The translations under genes were made by a program, and so were the position numbers. Of a stretch of 64,000 nt of DNA, positions 15,198 to 24,369 are shown one piece after another. A model generated the notes under the pieces. The model was not told where the DNA came from, searched no databases, and saw nothing but the letters and a program-made list of their open reading frames with translations. Positions within the stretch are counted from its first letter, which is position 1, and each line of letters starts with the position of its first letter. The DNA comes from Duganella sp. SG902 (GTDB lineage: Bacteria; Pseudomonadota; Gammaproteobacteria; Burkholderiales; Burkholderiaceae_D). The stretch covers positions 186,001 to 250,000 of the forward strand of contig NZ_JABMJK010000006.1 in assembly GCF_013376005.1 (NCBI RefSeq), in the 5' to 3' direction.

Positions 15198-17402
15198 ATG
15201 CCGCCGTTCTCTGCCGACCAGCCGCGCACCATCCTGATAGCCTCCAGCACGGCTTACGATGCGGCCGCCCTGCGCCTCATGCTGGCGCGCCACCATTTCG
15301 AGGTGCTGATGGTCAGCCGCGGCGACGAGGCGCTGGCCGCCGCGCGCAAGGCCCCTATCGCCCTCGTCCTGCTTGACGTGGCGCTGGCCGGCAGCGCCGG
15401 GCTGGAGCTGTGCGCGCGCCTGCAGCAGGCCAGCCAGCAACCCTTGCCGGTGTTCCTGCTGTCCACCCACCCCAGCGAGGAGGAACGCGCGCGCGCCTCC
15501 GAAGCCGGGGCCGCCGCCTATCTGCCGATGAATCTGCCGGTGGACGACGTGGCGGAGAAGATCCTGCTTTACCTGCAGGCCATTTCGCCGGCGCCGGCGC
15601 TGGCCGGCATGCCGACCATGGCGACGCTGGAGGTCAACTACCACACCATCCTGGCCGGCTCGCCGGACGCCATCCTGCTGATCCAGCGCGGCAGCAACCT
15701 GATCCTCGACGTCAACCGCCGCGCGCGCCAGATGTTCGGCATGACCGAGGCCGAGATGCTGCAATCGGACCTGCTGTCGCTGTGCCCGCCCACCCAGCCC
15801 GATGGCCGGCCCAGCGCCGATGTGTTCACCACCGACCTGGAACAGGTGATGTCGGGCGAGGCGCAGGTGTTCGAGCTGGACATGCGCCACAGCTCCGGCC
15901 GCGCGCTGGCCTGCGAGCTGCGCATGGTGCCGCTGACCACGCAGGACCACCGCCTGATGCACGTGCGCATCGTCGATGTGACGCCGCGCAAGCTGGCGGC
16001 GCAGCTGCGCGACGGCAAGAACGCGCTGCTCGAGATGATCGCGCGCGGCGCGCCGCTGCCGACCATGCTGGACAAGCTGGTGCGCCTGATCGAAGCCCAG
16101 CTGGACGGCGGCCACTGCACGGTGATGCTGCTCGCCGCCGACGGCGTGACGGTGCGGAGCGCGGCCGGGCCCAGCATGCCGCAGGACTACCTGCGCTCGC
16201 TCAACGGGCTGCCCATCGGCCCGGCGGCCGGTTCCTGCGGCACCGCCATGTATCGCAAGGAAACCGTGATCGTCAGCGACATCCTGCATGATCCGCTGTG
16301 GGAGCCGTACCGCCAGGCCGCCCTGCACCACGGCCTGCGCGCCTGCTGGTCGACGCCCATCCTGCTCGACCAGGACACCGTGCTGGGGTCGTTCGCGATG
16401 TACTACAAGGAGGTGCGCGCGCCCACCGACGAGGACCGCCGCCTGATCCACACCGCCACCCATCTGGCCGGCATCGCCATCGCCCGCACCCGGCGCGAGG
16501 ACGAGTTGCGGCGCCACCGCGAGCACCTGGAAGAGCTGGTCTCCGCCCGCACCGCCGAGTTGCGGCAGGCCAAGGAGGAAGTGGAGCACGCCAACGAGGA
16601 ACTGACCACCGCGCTGGACAACCTCGGCCGCACGCAGGAGGAACTGGTGCGACGCGACAAGCTGGCCGCCTTGGGCGCGCTGGTGGCCGGCGTCGCGCAC
16701 GAACTGAACACGCCGATCGGCAACAGCCTGACCATGGCCGGCAGCATGAGCGAGCGCACCGCCGCGCTGCGGCGCGACCTGGATAACGGCCTGCGCCGCT
16801 CGGCGCTGAAGGAATACCTCGACCAGGCGGCGGCCGCCGACGAGGTGGTGCTGCGCAACCTGAACCGCGCCGCCGCGCTGGTGGCCGATTTCAAGCGCAT
16901 CGCGGTGGATGGCGGCGGCGGCCAGCGCGGCCGCTTCGCGCTGGGCGACGTCGTCGCCGAGCTGCTGCAATCGGTGCAGGGCGAGCTGCGCCAGCGCGGG
17001 CTGGAGCTGATCGAGGACGTCGAGCACTGGCTGGAAATGGACAGCTATCCCGGCCCGCTGTCGCAGGTGCTGCACCATCTGATCGAAAACAGCCTGGTGC
17101 ACGGTTTCGACGCGCGCAGGCACGGTGGCATCGGCAGCATCACCCTGTCCGCGCATGACAGCGGCAACGGCGAAATCGCCATCACCCTGAGCGACACCGG
17201 CGCCGGCATCGCCGCCGAACACCTGCCGCGCATCTACGATCCCTTCTTCACCACCCGTCTGGGCGTGGGCGGGTTCGGCCTCGGTCTGTATATAACGCAC
17301 AACATCGTGACCGGCGTGCTGGGCGGCCGGATCGAGGCCGCCAGCACGCCCGGCCAAGGCGCCAGCTTCATGTTGCGCCTGCCGAAGGTGGCGCCGCTGT
17401 AG
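15198..17402 (+). CDS. Sensor histidine kinase with receiver, PAS and GAF domains
   Basis: 734 residues: an N-terminal receiver (TILIASSTAYDAAALRLML, aspartate in VLLDVAL), a PAS domain (about residues 150-270), a GAF domain (about 285-430, GRAAGSCGTAMY region), a coiled coil (EELVSARTAELRQAKEEVEH), HisKA with GALVAGVAHELNTPIGN, and an HATPase (ENSLVHGF, SDTGAGI, GFGLGLYITHN). No output domain and no adjacent regulator, so the phosphorelay partner is elsewhere. The diguanylate cyclase gene follows after 95 bp. The ribosome site is weak, so the start could be slightly different. Confidence 0.88.
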   Translation: MPPFSADQPRTILIASSTAYDAAALRLMLARHHFEVLMVSRGDEALAAARKAPIALVLLDVALAGSAGLELCARLQQASQQPLPVFLLSTHPSEEERARASEAGAAAYLPMNLPVDDVAEKILLYLQAISPAPALAGMPTMATLEVNYHTILAGSPDAILLIQRGSNLILDVNRRARQMFGMTEAEMLQSDLLSLCPPTQPDGRPSADVFTTDLEQVMSGEAQVFELDMRHSSGRALACELRMVPLTTQDHRLMHVRIVDVTPRKLAAQLRDGKNALLEMIARGAPLPTMLDKLVRLIEAQLDGGHCTVMLLAADGVTVRSAAGPSMPQDYLRSLNGLPIGPAAGSCGTAMYRKETVIVSDILHDPLWEPYRQAALHHGLRACWSTPILLDQDTVLGSFAMYYKEVRAPTDEDRRLIHTATHLAGIAIARTRREDELRRHREHLEELVSARTAELRQAKEEVEHANEELTTALDNLGRTQEELVRRDKLAALGALVAGVAHELNTPIGNSLTMAGSMSERTAALRRDLDNGLRRSALKEYLDQAAAADEVVLRNLNRAAALVADFKRIAVDGGGGQRGRFALGDVVAELLQSVQGELRQRGLELIEDVEHWLEMDSYPGPLSQVLHHLIENSLVHGFDARRHGGIGSITLSAHDSGNGEIAITLSDTGAGIAAEHLPRIYDPFFTTRLGVGGFGLGLYITHNIVTGVLGGRIEAASTPGQGASFMLRLPKVAPL

Positions 17403-17497
17403 CGATAGAGATTTTTTTCCGCCTCGCAATTGTTGCAGTCGTATAATGGACGCTATCAGACCGGCAAGGAGCCGGCGCCAACGGAGAGTCAGCGGCC

Positions 17498-18655
17498 ATG
17501 CCACCCAACCCCGTTTCGTCCAAGACAATTAAAGTCGCGCCCTTGCGTTGCGAGTTTTGCGACGCCACGGTCGAGCGCGAGTTCCTGCGTCACCACCTGG
17601 CCAAGACGCAGGCGCAACTGCGCGTCACCTTCCTGTTCTGCGCCCTGTTTTACCTGTGCTTCGCCCTGAGCGACCTGCTGTGGGTCGGCTACGAGCTCAA
17701 AACCTGCCTGCTGGTGGGCGCCCGCATGGGCGTGGCCGCCACGGTGCTGGCCTGCCTGGCGCTGCTCAAGCGGCGGCCCGACTCGATCCCGTTCACCCGG
17801 GTGGCGGCCAATATCGTTGAGGTGGCCGGCGCCGCCGGCTTCCTGCTGATCGCCGCGCTGCGGCCGACCGAATTCTCGCTGCACGCGATTTCGATGTCCA
17901 TCGTCATCATCGTCCTGTACATCTACATCCCGAACCGGCTGGTCTACGCGGCCGGGATCGCGGCGGCGGCGACGGCGCTGTTCATGCTGCTGGCCTGGGC
18001 GCTGGGCAATGTGCGCAGCATGGAACTGGCCACCATGGCGGCGCTGCTGGCGCTGACCAACCTGTTCGGCTACGTGGCGGCGCGGCGCTACCAGATCCTG
18101 TGGCGGGAGGAATACAGCGCCCAGATGGTGCTGAAAAACCTGTCCGTGCGCGACCCGCTGACCGGCTGCTACAACCGGCGCCACCTGCACGAGCAACTGC
18201 TGGAAACCGAGATCTCGCGCGCCCAGCGCTACCGGCTCAGCCTGACCGTCATCATGTGCGACCTCGACCATTTCAAGGCCGTCAACGACACCTACGGCCA
18301 CTACGGCGGCGACGCCGTGCTGCAAAGCTTCGCCGCGCTCATGCGGTCGATGACGCGCGACAGCATCGACAGCGTGGTGCGCTACGGCGGCGAGGAATTC
18401 CTGCTGATCCTGCCGGAAACCGACCTGGCCGGCGGCGAACTGCTGGCCGAGCGCCTGCGCCAGGCGCTGGCCAGCACCCCGGTCGAGCACGAGGGCAAGA
18501 AGATCAGCGTGACCGCCAGTTTCGGCGTCGCCAGCGTCGACTTCGCCACCTCCACCCACGATGCGCATCTCAACATGATCGCCGCCGCCGACGATTTGCT
18601 GTACGCTGCGAAAAACAGCGGCCGCAACCGCGTCTGCGCGCAACAATTGGTGTAA
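17498..18655 (+). CDS. Diguanylate cyclase, membrane-bound
   Basis: 385 residues. N-terminal CEFC, then about six membrane helices (residues 45-210), then a GGDEF domain (DPLTGCYNRRHLHE, CDLDHFKAVNDTYGHYGGD, RYGGEEF) that makes cyclic di-GMP from two GTP. The active-site motif is the functional GGEEF form. The inhibitory I-site (RxxD five residues upstream) reads DSID, so it appears to lack product inhibition. A possible -10 TATAAT is at 17442-17447. A 69-residue secreted protein follows 2 bp after. Confidence 0.92.
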   Translation: MPPNPVSSKTIKVAPLRCEFCDATVEREFLRHHLAKTQAQLRVTFLFCALFYLCFALSDLLWVGYELKTCLLVGARMGVAATVLACLALLKRRPDSIPFTRVAANIVEVAGAAGFLLIAALRPTEFSLHAISMSIVIIVLYIYIPNRLVYAAGIAAAATALFMLLAWALGNVRSMELATMAALLALTNLFGYVAARRYQILWREEYSAQMVLKNLSVRDPLTGCYNRRHLHEQLLETEISRAQRYRLSLTVIMCDLDHFKAVNDTYGHYGGDAVLQSFAALMRSMTRDSIDSVVRYGGEEFLLILPETDLAGGELLAERLRQALASTPVEHEGKKISVTASFGVASVDFATSTHDAHLNMIAAADDLLYAAKNSGRNRVCAQQLV

Positions 18656-18657
18656 GC

Positions 18658-18867
18658 ATGAAGTCAAGCAATCTGAAACGTACCGCGATCCTGACGCTGG
18701 CCCTGTGCTGTGGCGGGCTTGCGGCCGAGCCGGCGCCGTGGTGGAAGTGGCGCAGCAAGATCGATGGCGCGCTGGTCTGTTCGCAGACGCCGCTGGGGCC
18801 GGGCTGGGAGAAGGCGTATGGCCCGTTTCGCGATGCCCGTTGCGTAAAGTTAATCGTTACTAGATAA
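18658..18867 (+). CDS. Small secreted protein
   Basis: 69 residues with a signal peptide (MKSSNLKRTAILTLALCCGG, cut near AAAEP) and a mature part rich in Trp and with two cysteines (ALVCSQTP, DARCVK), which may form a disulfide. It starts 2 bp after the cyclase stop and is probably cotranscribed with it. I do not recognise a family. Codon use looks like its neighbours, and an AUG after TAAGC supports coupling. Confidence 0.55.
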   Translation: MKSSNLKRTAILTLALCCGGLAAEPAPWWKWRSKIDGALVCSQTPLGPGWEKAYGPFRDARCVKLIVTR

Positions 18868-18938
18868 TCAAATCACAAAAACACGGTTGAACCGGAATCG
18901 CTGCAAGCTGCATCCCTACATCATCTAGAGGAGACTGT

Positions 18939-19496
18939 ATGTTTACGAATCCCGAGCAATTTGCCAACGTCACCAAGGCGCTGTTTGAATTCCAACTTGA
19001 AACGTTCAACACCCTGACCAGCAAGACCGTGCAAGGCGTGGAGCAAGTGATCGCCCTTAACCTGCAGACCGCCAAATCGCAGCTGGAAGATAACCTGTCC
19101 GCGGGCAAGGCGATCAGCCAGGCGTCCGATCCCAAGGCCGCCCTCCAGCGCGCGGCCGACCAGATCCAGCCCGGCGTGGCCGGGGCCGCCGCCTACCAGC
19201 AGCAGCTGGGCGACATCATTGCCGAGATCCGCGAAGAATTCACCCGCGCCGCCGACGCGCATGTGACCGAGGCCAAGAACAACCTGAGCGCGCTGATCCA
19301 TGACGTCACCAAGAACGTGCGTCCGGGCTCGGAAAACGCCGTGCAGATCGTCAAGACCGCCATCGACAACGCCTTCGCCGGCTACGAGCAGGTGACCAAG
19401 GCCACCAAGCAGGCGGTGGAGGCGGTGGAAGCCGAAATCGCCAAGGCCAACGCGCTGGTGGCCGCCCAGGCCACGTCCGCCAAAACCAAGAAATAG
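18939..19496 (+). CDS. Phasin family protein
   Basis: 185 residues. FTNPEQFANVTKALFEFQLET and the alanine/lysine-rich helical C terminus (VEAVEAEIAKANALVAAQATSAKTKK) are characteristic of phasins (PhaP), small amphipathic proteins that coat polyhydroxyalkanoate granules. AGAGGAGA precedes the ATG. It stands alone; no PHA synthase is in the window. The long inverted repeat 19505-19561 directly follows and may end the transcript. Confidence 0.9.
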   Translation: MFTNPEQFANVTKALFEFQLETFNTLTSKTVQGVEQVIALNLQTAKSQLEDNLSAGKAISQASDPKAALQRAADQIQPGVAGAAAYQQQLGDIIAEIREEFTRAADAHVTEAKNNLSALIHDVTKNVRPGSENAVQIVKTAIDNAFAGYEQVTKATKQAVEAVEAEIAKANALVAAQATSAKTKK

Positions 19497-19504
19497 CTGG
19501 GCAA

Positions 19505-19561
19505 GCGGGGACGAACGCGATACACTGTACAAAAATACAGTTAATCGCCGTTCGTCCCCGC
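19505..19561. repeat. Long hairpin enclosing a LexA box
   Basis: GCGGGGACGAACG at 19505-19517 and its exact reverse complement at 19549-19561 form a 13-bp stem, with further pairing inside (CGAT / ATCG). The 31-base loop region carries the LexA box. The right arm ends 4 bases before the ATG of the VRR-NUC gene, which has no ribosome site of its own. Confidence 0.85.
19525..19540. promoter_or_regulatory. LexA (SOS) operator
   Basis: CTGTACAAAAATACAG fits the CTGT-N8-ACAG consensus for LexA boxes of gamma- and betaproteobacteria. It lies 26-41 bases before the start codon of the nuclease-helicase operon, so that operon is predicted to be induced by DNA damage. Confidence 0.75.
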
Positions 19562-19565
19562 CGCA

Positions 19566-21206
19566 ATGATCAAAGTCCTGGAAAACCCGTTCTACTACCT
19601 GGAGAATTTTCACCAGGTGCTGGCGTGGATCAGCGAACGCTATGACGATTTGCTGAACGCCGAGGAACGTCACTTCCTCACCGTGTTCCCCTCCCTGCCC
19701 CAACCGTCGCGCGCGCTGTTCGTGCGCATGGTGATGCGCAAGGGCACGGTGTTCCGCGCCAGCAAGCTGGTCTACGCGGAAATCGGCAGCACGCACGAGG
19801 CGGCCCGCCCGCTGGCGGAACTGGGGCTGATCGAGGAAGACCCGCAGCTGGACCTGGACGCCTTGTTCGACCTGCTGCAGAAGCCGGAAATCGTCAAAGT
19901 GTTCCAGCTGGCGCCGCACGTCCGGCATTTGCGCAAGGCCGAGCAACTGGAGGCGCTGCGCGAGGAGTACGCCGGCGAACGCCGCTTCTCCGCCTGGTAC
20001 GCCCATGCCGGCGACCACGTCTACCGCAACCTGACGCAGGAACTGTGCGACCGCCTGCGCCTCATCTTCTTCGGCAACTATCATCAGGACTGGACCGATT
20101 TCGTGCTGTCCGACCTTGGCATCCACCAGTACGAGAAAGTGGAGTTTTCACCGGCCGCGCGCGGCTTCCGCAGCCGCCGCGACATCGACGACTTCCTCGC
20201 CATCCACCAATGCCACGAGCGTTTCGCCGACGGCGAGGCGGTGGCCGACGTGCTTGCCGACCTGCCGGTCTGCGCGCCCGACAACGAATGGCTGCGCAGC
20301 CGCCGCAGCAAGCTGATGTTCGCCATCGCCCAGCATGTGGAAAAACAGCGCGACTGGCCGGCCGCCTACGCGCTGTACGCCGATTGCGACTATCCCGGCG
20401 CCCGCGCGCGCGCCATCCGCGTGCTGGAGAAGAACGATCAGCCGCGCGAGGCGTTCGACCTGCTGCAGAGCGCCATGCAGGCGCCGGAAAGCGAGGCCGA
20501 ACGCCAGCACCTGCTGCGCATGGCGCCACGGCTGGCGCGCAAGCTCGGCCACGCCAAGCCGCCGCCGGTCACGCCGGCGCAGGCCACCCGCATCGATCTC
20601 AACCTGCCGCCGCCGGAGGAAGCCACCTACGTGGAATTCGTGGTGCGCGATCATCTGCACAGCGACGACGCGCCCGTGTTCTACGTCGAGAATTCGCTGA
20701 TGAATTCGCTGTTCGGCCTGCTGTGCTGGGACGTGGTGTTCGCGCCGATCCCGGGCGCGTTCTTCCATCCGTATCATCGCGGCCCGGCCGACCTGCACAG
20801 CGCCGACTTCCAGCGCCGCCGCGCGCGGCAGTTCGCCGACGCCTTGTCGCAGCTGGAGAGCGGCGAGTATCGCGCCACCATCCGCGCCAACTATGACGCC
20901 AAGCACGGCATCCAGTCGCCGTTCATGTACTGGGAGGCGATCGACGCCGAGCTGCTGGACCTGGCGCTGGACTGCATCCCGCCGCTGCACCTGAAGCGCG
21001 CGTTCGAGCGCATCCTGCTGGACATCAAATCCAACCGCAGCGGCTTCCCCGACCTGATTCAGTTCTGGCCGGCCGAACGCCGCTACAACATGATCGAAGT
21101 GAAAGGTCCGGGCGACCGCCTGCAGGACAACCAGCTGCGCTGGATCGAATACTGCGCCGCGCACCAGATGCCGATCTCGGTCTGCTACCTGCAGTGGGCG
21201 GCATGA
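19566..21206 (+). CDS. FAN1-like VRR-NUC structure-specific nuclease
   Basis: 546 residues. The C-terminal VRR-NUC domain (PD-(D/E)XK fold) has FPDL with D496 and IEVKGPGD with E511 and K513 as the likely catalytic residues, plus NQLRWIEYC. The N-terminal two thirds (YYLENFHQVLAWISERYDDL, and the helical central part) match the SAP/TPR-like parts of FAN1 proteins, which cut branched DNA during interstrand crosslink repair. Its stop overlaps the start of the helicase (ATGA). The LexA box just upstream predicts SOS induction. The start codon lacks a Shine-Dalgarno sequence and follows a hairpin. Confidence 0.86.
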   Translation: MIKVLENPFYYLENFHQVLAWISERYDDLLNAEERHFLTVFPSLPQPSRALFVRMVMRKGTVFRASKLVYAEIGSTHEAARPLAELGLIEEDPQLDLDALFDLLQKPEIVKVFQLAPHVRHLRKAEQLEALREEYAGERRFSAWYAHAGDHVYRNLTQELCDRLRLIFFGNYHQDWTDFVLSDLGIHQYEKVEFSPAARGFRSRRDIDDFLAIHQCHERFADGEAVADVLADLPVCAPDNEWLRSRRSKLMFAIAQHVEKQRDWPAAYALYADCDYPGARARAIRVLEKNDQPREAFDLLQSAMQAPESEAERQHLLRMAPRLARKLGHAKPPPVTPAQATRIDLNLPPPEEATYVEFVVRDHLHSDDAPVFYVENSLMNSLFGLLCWDVVFAPIPGAFFHPYHRGPADLHSADFQRRRARQFADALSQLESGEYRATIRANYDAKHGIQSPFMYWEAIDAELLDLALDCIPPLHLKRAFERILLDIKSNRSGFPDLIQFWPAERRYNMIEVKGPGDRLQDNQLRWIEYCAAHQMPISVCYLQWAA

Positions 21207-23509
21207 CGCAGCCGGCCCGATACACCGTCGCTGTCCGCGCCCTGTGCGAGTTCACCGCCAAGACCGGCGACCTCGATCTGCGCTTCACGCCCTCGCCCAC
21301 CGCGCAGGAAGGCATCGCCGGCCATGGCGTGGTGACCTCGCGCCGCGACGACGATTACCAGACCGAGATCGCGCTGTCGGGCGACTTCGGCCCGCTGCAC
21401 GTGCGCGGCCGCGCCGACGGCTACGACGTCCGCGCCAACCGCCTCGAGGAAATCAAGACCTACCGCGGCGACTTGAAGAAAATGCCGGACAACCAGCGCG
21501 CGCTGCACTGGGCCCAGGTCAGGATCTACGGTCACCTGCTGTGCAAGGAACGGGGCCTGGAAAAAATCCGCCTGGCGCTGGTGTACTTCGACATCGGCAG
21601 CCAGAAGGAAACCGTGCTGCATGAGGACCGCACGGCGGCCGATCTGCAAGCCTGGTTCGAGCAACAGTGCGGCCTGTTCCTGCAATGGGCGCGGCAGGAG
21701 ATGGCGCACCGCGCGGAACGCGACCTGCAACTGAAGGCGATGCGCTTCCCCTATGGCGATTTCCGCCCCGGCCAGCGGCAGCTGGCGGAGGCCATGTACC
21801 GCGCCAGCAACCGCCAGGTATGCCTGCTGGCGCAGGCGCCGACTGGCATCGGCAAGACCGTCGGCAGCCTGTTCCCGATGCTCAAGGCCAGCGCCGAACA
21901 TGGCGTCGACAAAATCTTCTTCCTGGCGGCGAAAACCTCCGGCCGCCAGATGGCGCTGGACGCGGTGGACCTGATCCGCGAGGGCGCGCCGCTGCTGCCC
22001 TTGCGCACACTCGAACTGGCGGCCAAGAGCACCGCCTGTGTCAATCCGGACAAGGCCTGTCATGGCGAGTCGTGCCCGCTGGCGCAAGGCTTCTACGACC
22101 GCCTGCCGGCCGCGCGCGAATCGGCGCTGGCCATCATGGCGCCATCGGCCAACGGCGCCGCGCCGCCGGCGCTGGACCGCGACACGCTGCGCGCCATCGC
22201 CCTCGCCCACAACGTCTGCCCGTATTACCTGAGCAGCGAGCTGGCGCGCTGGTGCGACATCGTGATTGGCGACTACAACTACTACTTCGACATCAGCGCC
22301 ATGCTGTACAGCCTCACACAGCTCAATGACTGGAAGGTCAACGTGCTGGTGGACGAGGCGCACAACATGGTGTCGCGCGCGCGCAAGATGTATTCGGCCG
22401 ACATGGAGCACGACAGCCTGCGCCTGCTGCGCAAGATCGTGCCGGAGGAGCTGAAAAAGCCGCTGGACCGCGTGCACAAGCAATGGAACCAGCTGGAGAA
22501 AGACCAGACCGCCGAGTACCAATCCTACGCCGAGCTGCCGGAAAAATTCATGGGTGCGTTGCAGACCGCGTCCACCGCCATCTCGGACTACATGGCCGAC
22601 CATCCCGGCTACGTGGAGCCGGACCTGCAAAGCTTTTACTTCAACGCGCTGCTGTTCGCGCGGCTGGCGGAAAGCTTCGGCGACCACGCGCTGTTCGATA
22701 TCGAAAAGGCGCCGGGCGCGCGCGCCAGCAACAGCAACTCGGTGCTCTGCATCCGCAACATCGTGCCGGCCCCGTACCTGAAGCCGCGCTTCGAAAGCAC
22801 GCACACCACGGCGCTGTTCTCGGCCACGCTCAGCCCATGGAACTACTTCGGCGACATGCTCGGCATGCCGGAGACCACCGCGTGGGTGGACGTGGAATCG
22901 CCGTTCGTGGCGGAGCAGTTGTCGGTGCAGGTGGCGAAACACATCTCCACCCGCTACCAGCACCGGCAGCAGTCATTGAAGCCGATCGCCGAACTGATGG
23001 GCAGGCAGTACGCGCGGCAGCGCGGCAACTACCTGGCCTTCTTCAGCAGCTTCGATTACATGGAAAAGGCCGCCAACCAGTTCAGCGAACTGTATCCGGA
23101 CGTGCCGACCTGGCGCCAGTCGCGCCGTATGGACGAGGCGGAACGCGCGCGGTTCCTGGACCGCTTTACGCTCGACAGCGAAGGCATCGGCTTCGCCGTG
23201 CTGGGCGGGTCGTTTGGCGAGGGCGTGGACCTGCCGGGCGCGCGCCTGATCGGCGCCTTCGTCGCCACCCTGGGACTGCCGCAAATCAATCCGGTCAACG
23301 AGCAGATACGCCAACGCATGGAAACCATCTTCGGCGCCGGCTACGACTACACCTACACCTATCCCGGCATGCAGAAAGTGGTGCAGGCGGCGGGACGCGT
23401 GATCCGCACGCAGTCCGACCGCGGCACCGTCTACCTGATCGACGACCGCTTCGGCCGGCCGGAGATCCAGGAACTCATGCCCAACTGGTGGCGTATCGAA
23501 ACCGCCTAG
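21203..23509 (+). CDS. XPD/DinG-like iron-sulfur helicase with PD-(D/E)XK domain
   Basis: 768 residues. The N-terminal 160 residues are a nuclease-like domain (GRADGY with D72, EEIKTYRGD with E83 and K85). The helicase part has Walker A APTGIGKT (212-219), four cysteines C279, C286, C291 and C339 (TACVNPDKACHGESC, HNVCPYYL) suited to a 4Fe-4S cluster, DEAH at 384-387, and C-terminal motif VI VVQAAGRVIRTQSDRGTVY. It should unwind DNA and may cleave it. The ATG at 21203 overlaps the nuclease stop; a GTG at 21194 is possible but would start inside. It is convergent with the Septu-like pair with a 4-bp overlap. Confidence 0.9.
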   Translation: MTQPARYTVAVRALCEFTAKTGDLDLRFTPSPTAQEGIAGHGVVTSRRDDDYQTEIALSGDFGPLHVRGRADGYDVRANRLEEIKTYRGDLKKMPDNQRALHWAQVRIYGHLLCKERGLEKIRLALVYFDIGSQKETVLHEDRTAADLQAWFEQQCGLFLQWARQEMAHRAERDLQLKAMRFPYGDFRPGQRQLAEAMYRASNRQVCLLAQAPTGIGKTVGSLFPMLKASAEHGVDKIFFLAAKTSGRQMALDAVDLIREGAPLLPLRTLELAAKSTACVNPDKACHGESCPLAQGFYDRLPAARESALAIMAPSANGAAPPALDRDTLRAIALAHNVCPYYLSSELARWCDIVIGDYNYYFDISAMLYSLTQLNDWKVNVLVDEAHNMVSRARKMYSADMEHDSLRLLRKIVPEELKKPLDRVHKQWNQLEKDQTAEYQSYAELPEKFMGALQTASTAISDYMADHPGYVEPDLQSFYFNALLFARLAESFGDHALFDIEKAPGARASNSNSVLCIRNIVPAPYLKPRFESTHTTALFSATLSPWNYFGDMLGMPETTAWVDVESPFVAEQLSVQVAKHISTRYQHRQQSLKPIAELMGRQYARQRGNYLAFFSSFDYMEKAANQFSELYPDVPTWRQSRRMDEAERARFLDRFTLDSEGIGFAVLGGSFGEGVDLPGARLIGAFVATLGLPQINPVNEQIRQRMETIFGAGYDYTYTYPGMQKVVQAAGRVIRTQSDRGTVYLIDDRFGRPEIQELMPNWWRIETA

Positions 23510-24369
23510 GATGGCGGATGTTTCATCATCCATTGCAGAACCGATGGGCTTACCAGCAAGCCGCGCAGGAAAGCCGCCGTCCAGTTGTTCATGCCTCCGA
23601 CGTCGATCTCCGCTTGCAGTTCACGGTCGATCGCCTTGCGCAGCTCCGCCAGGGTGCTGTAATCCGGCGCCTTGAGGCGCCACAGCTTCCACCGTCCCGT
23701 CAGCCAGCGCCGCAACTGCGTGTCGTCGACGCATTTGTCGAGGTGGTTGGCGAGGCGCGCGAACAAGCCGTCGGTGGGTGCTATCGCAGGCACAAGCCGG
23801 AACGACGGCATCAGGTAAGTGGGTGGCGTCGTCCCTTTGTCCGGGTCGATCACCACCACGACCAACGGGCTGCTGAGGCGGCGGCCGTCGAAATAAGGAT
23901 GGATCAAAGGCAGTGGACTGCGGGGCGCATTGGCCGAGTTGCTGCGCTTCGAATTGCAGGAGGTGCACGTCGGGACCAGATTGAACGACAGGACGGCGAA
24001 TTCCGGATAGTCCGCCTTGGGCAGGTAGTGATCCAGCGCGTCCCGTCCGGTATTGCCGCACATGGGGCAGTACGGCAGGTTATCAGCTTTTCGCAGATCA
24101 TAGGCCCAGTCGAGATGCCGGTGGTTTTCCTTCAGCTTTTTATAGGTGCTCGCGTAGAGCTTGTCCAATTCCGTTTTCTGGGCCGGGGAGACCTTCCCGG
24201 CCTGCGCGTAGTTGAGAGGCAGCACAACGGCGGGACTTCCTTTGTTGGCGCGGTAATTCCGGTAGGCCTTTTTCAGGTCCGGCGCCAGCGACACCAATGC
24301 CGGCGCGTACACCGAAAAGACCGCGATGGTTTTGGAATTTTTGACGCGGGGATAAGGAACGAATATCAA
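23506..24369 (-). CDS. HNH endonuclease, PtuB-like (Septu)
   Basis: 287 residues. The HNH core is CPMC (C101, C104), LDHYLPK (D113-H114), SFNLVPTC (N130, C135) and TSCNSKR (C138, N139), a zinc-stabilised HNH fold, in a context of aromatic helices. This arrangement is typical of PtuB in the Septu anti-phage system, where a PtuA ATPase partners the nuclease. The start overlaps the stop of the ATPase gene (ATGA), so the pair is translated together, ATPase first. Specific function is inferred from the gene pairing, not shown. Confidence 0.82.
   Translation of the reverse strand: MIFVPYPRVKNSKTIAVFSVYAPALVSLAPDLKKAYRNYRANKGSPAVVLPLNYAQAGKVSPAQKTELDKLYASTYKKLKENHRHLDWAYDLRKADNLPYCPMCGNTGRDALDHYLPKADYPEFAVLSFNLVPTCTSCNSKRSNSANAPRSPLPLIHPYFDGRRLSSPLVVVVIDPDKGTTPPTYLMPSFRLVPAIAPTDGLFARLANHLDKCVDDTQLRRWLTGRWKLWRLKAPDYSTLAELRKAIDRELQAEIDVGGMNNWTAAFLRGLLVSPSVLQWMMKHPPS

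Noticed and set aside
14613..17528. Long open frame antisense to the REC-PAS-GAF kinase
   Set aside because: Same high-GC shadow effect; the kinase on the plus strand has clear ordered domains and the antisense protein has none.
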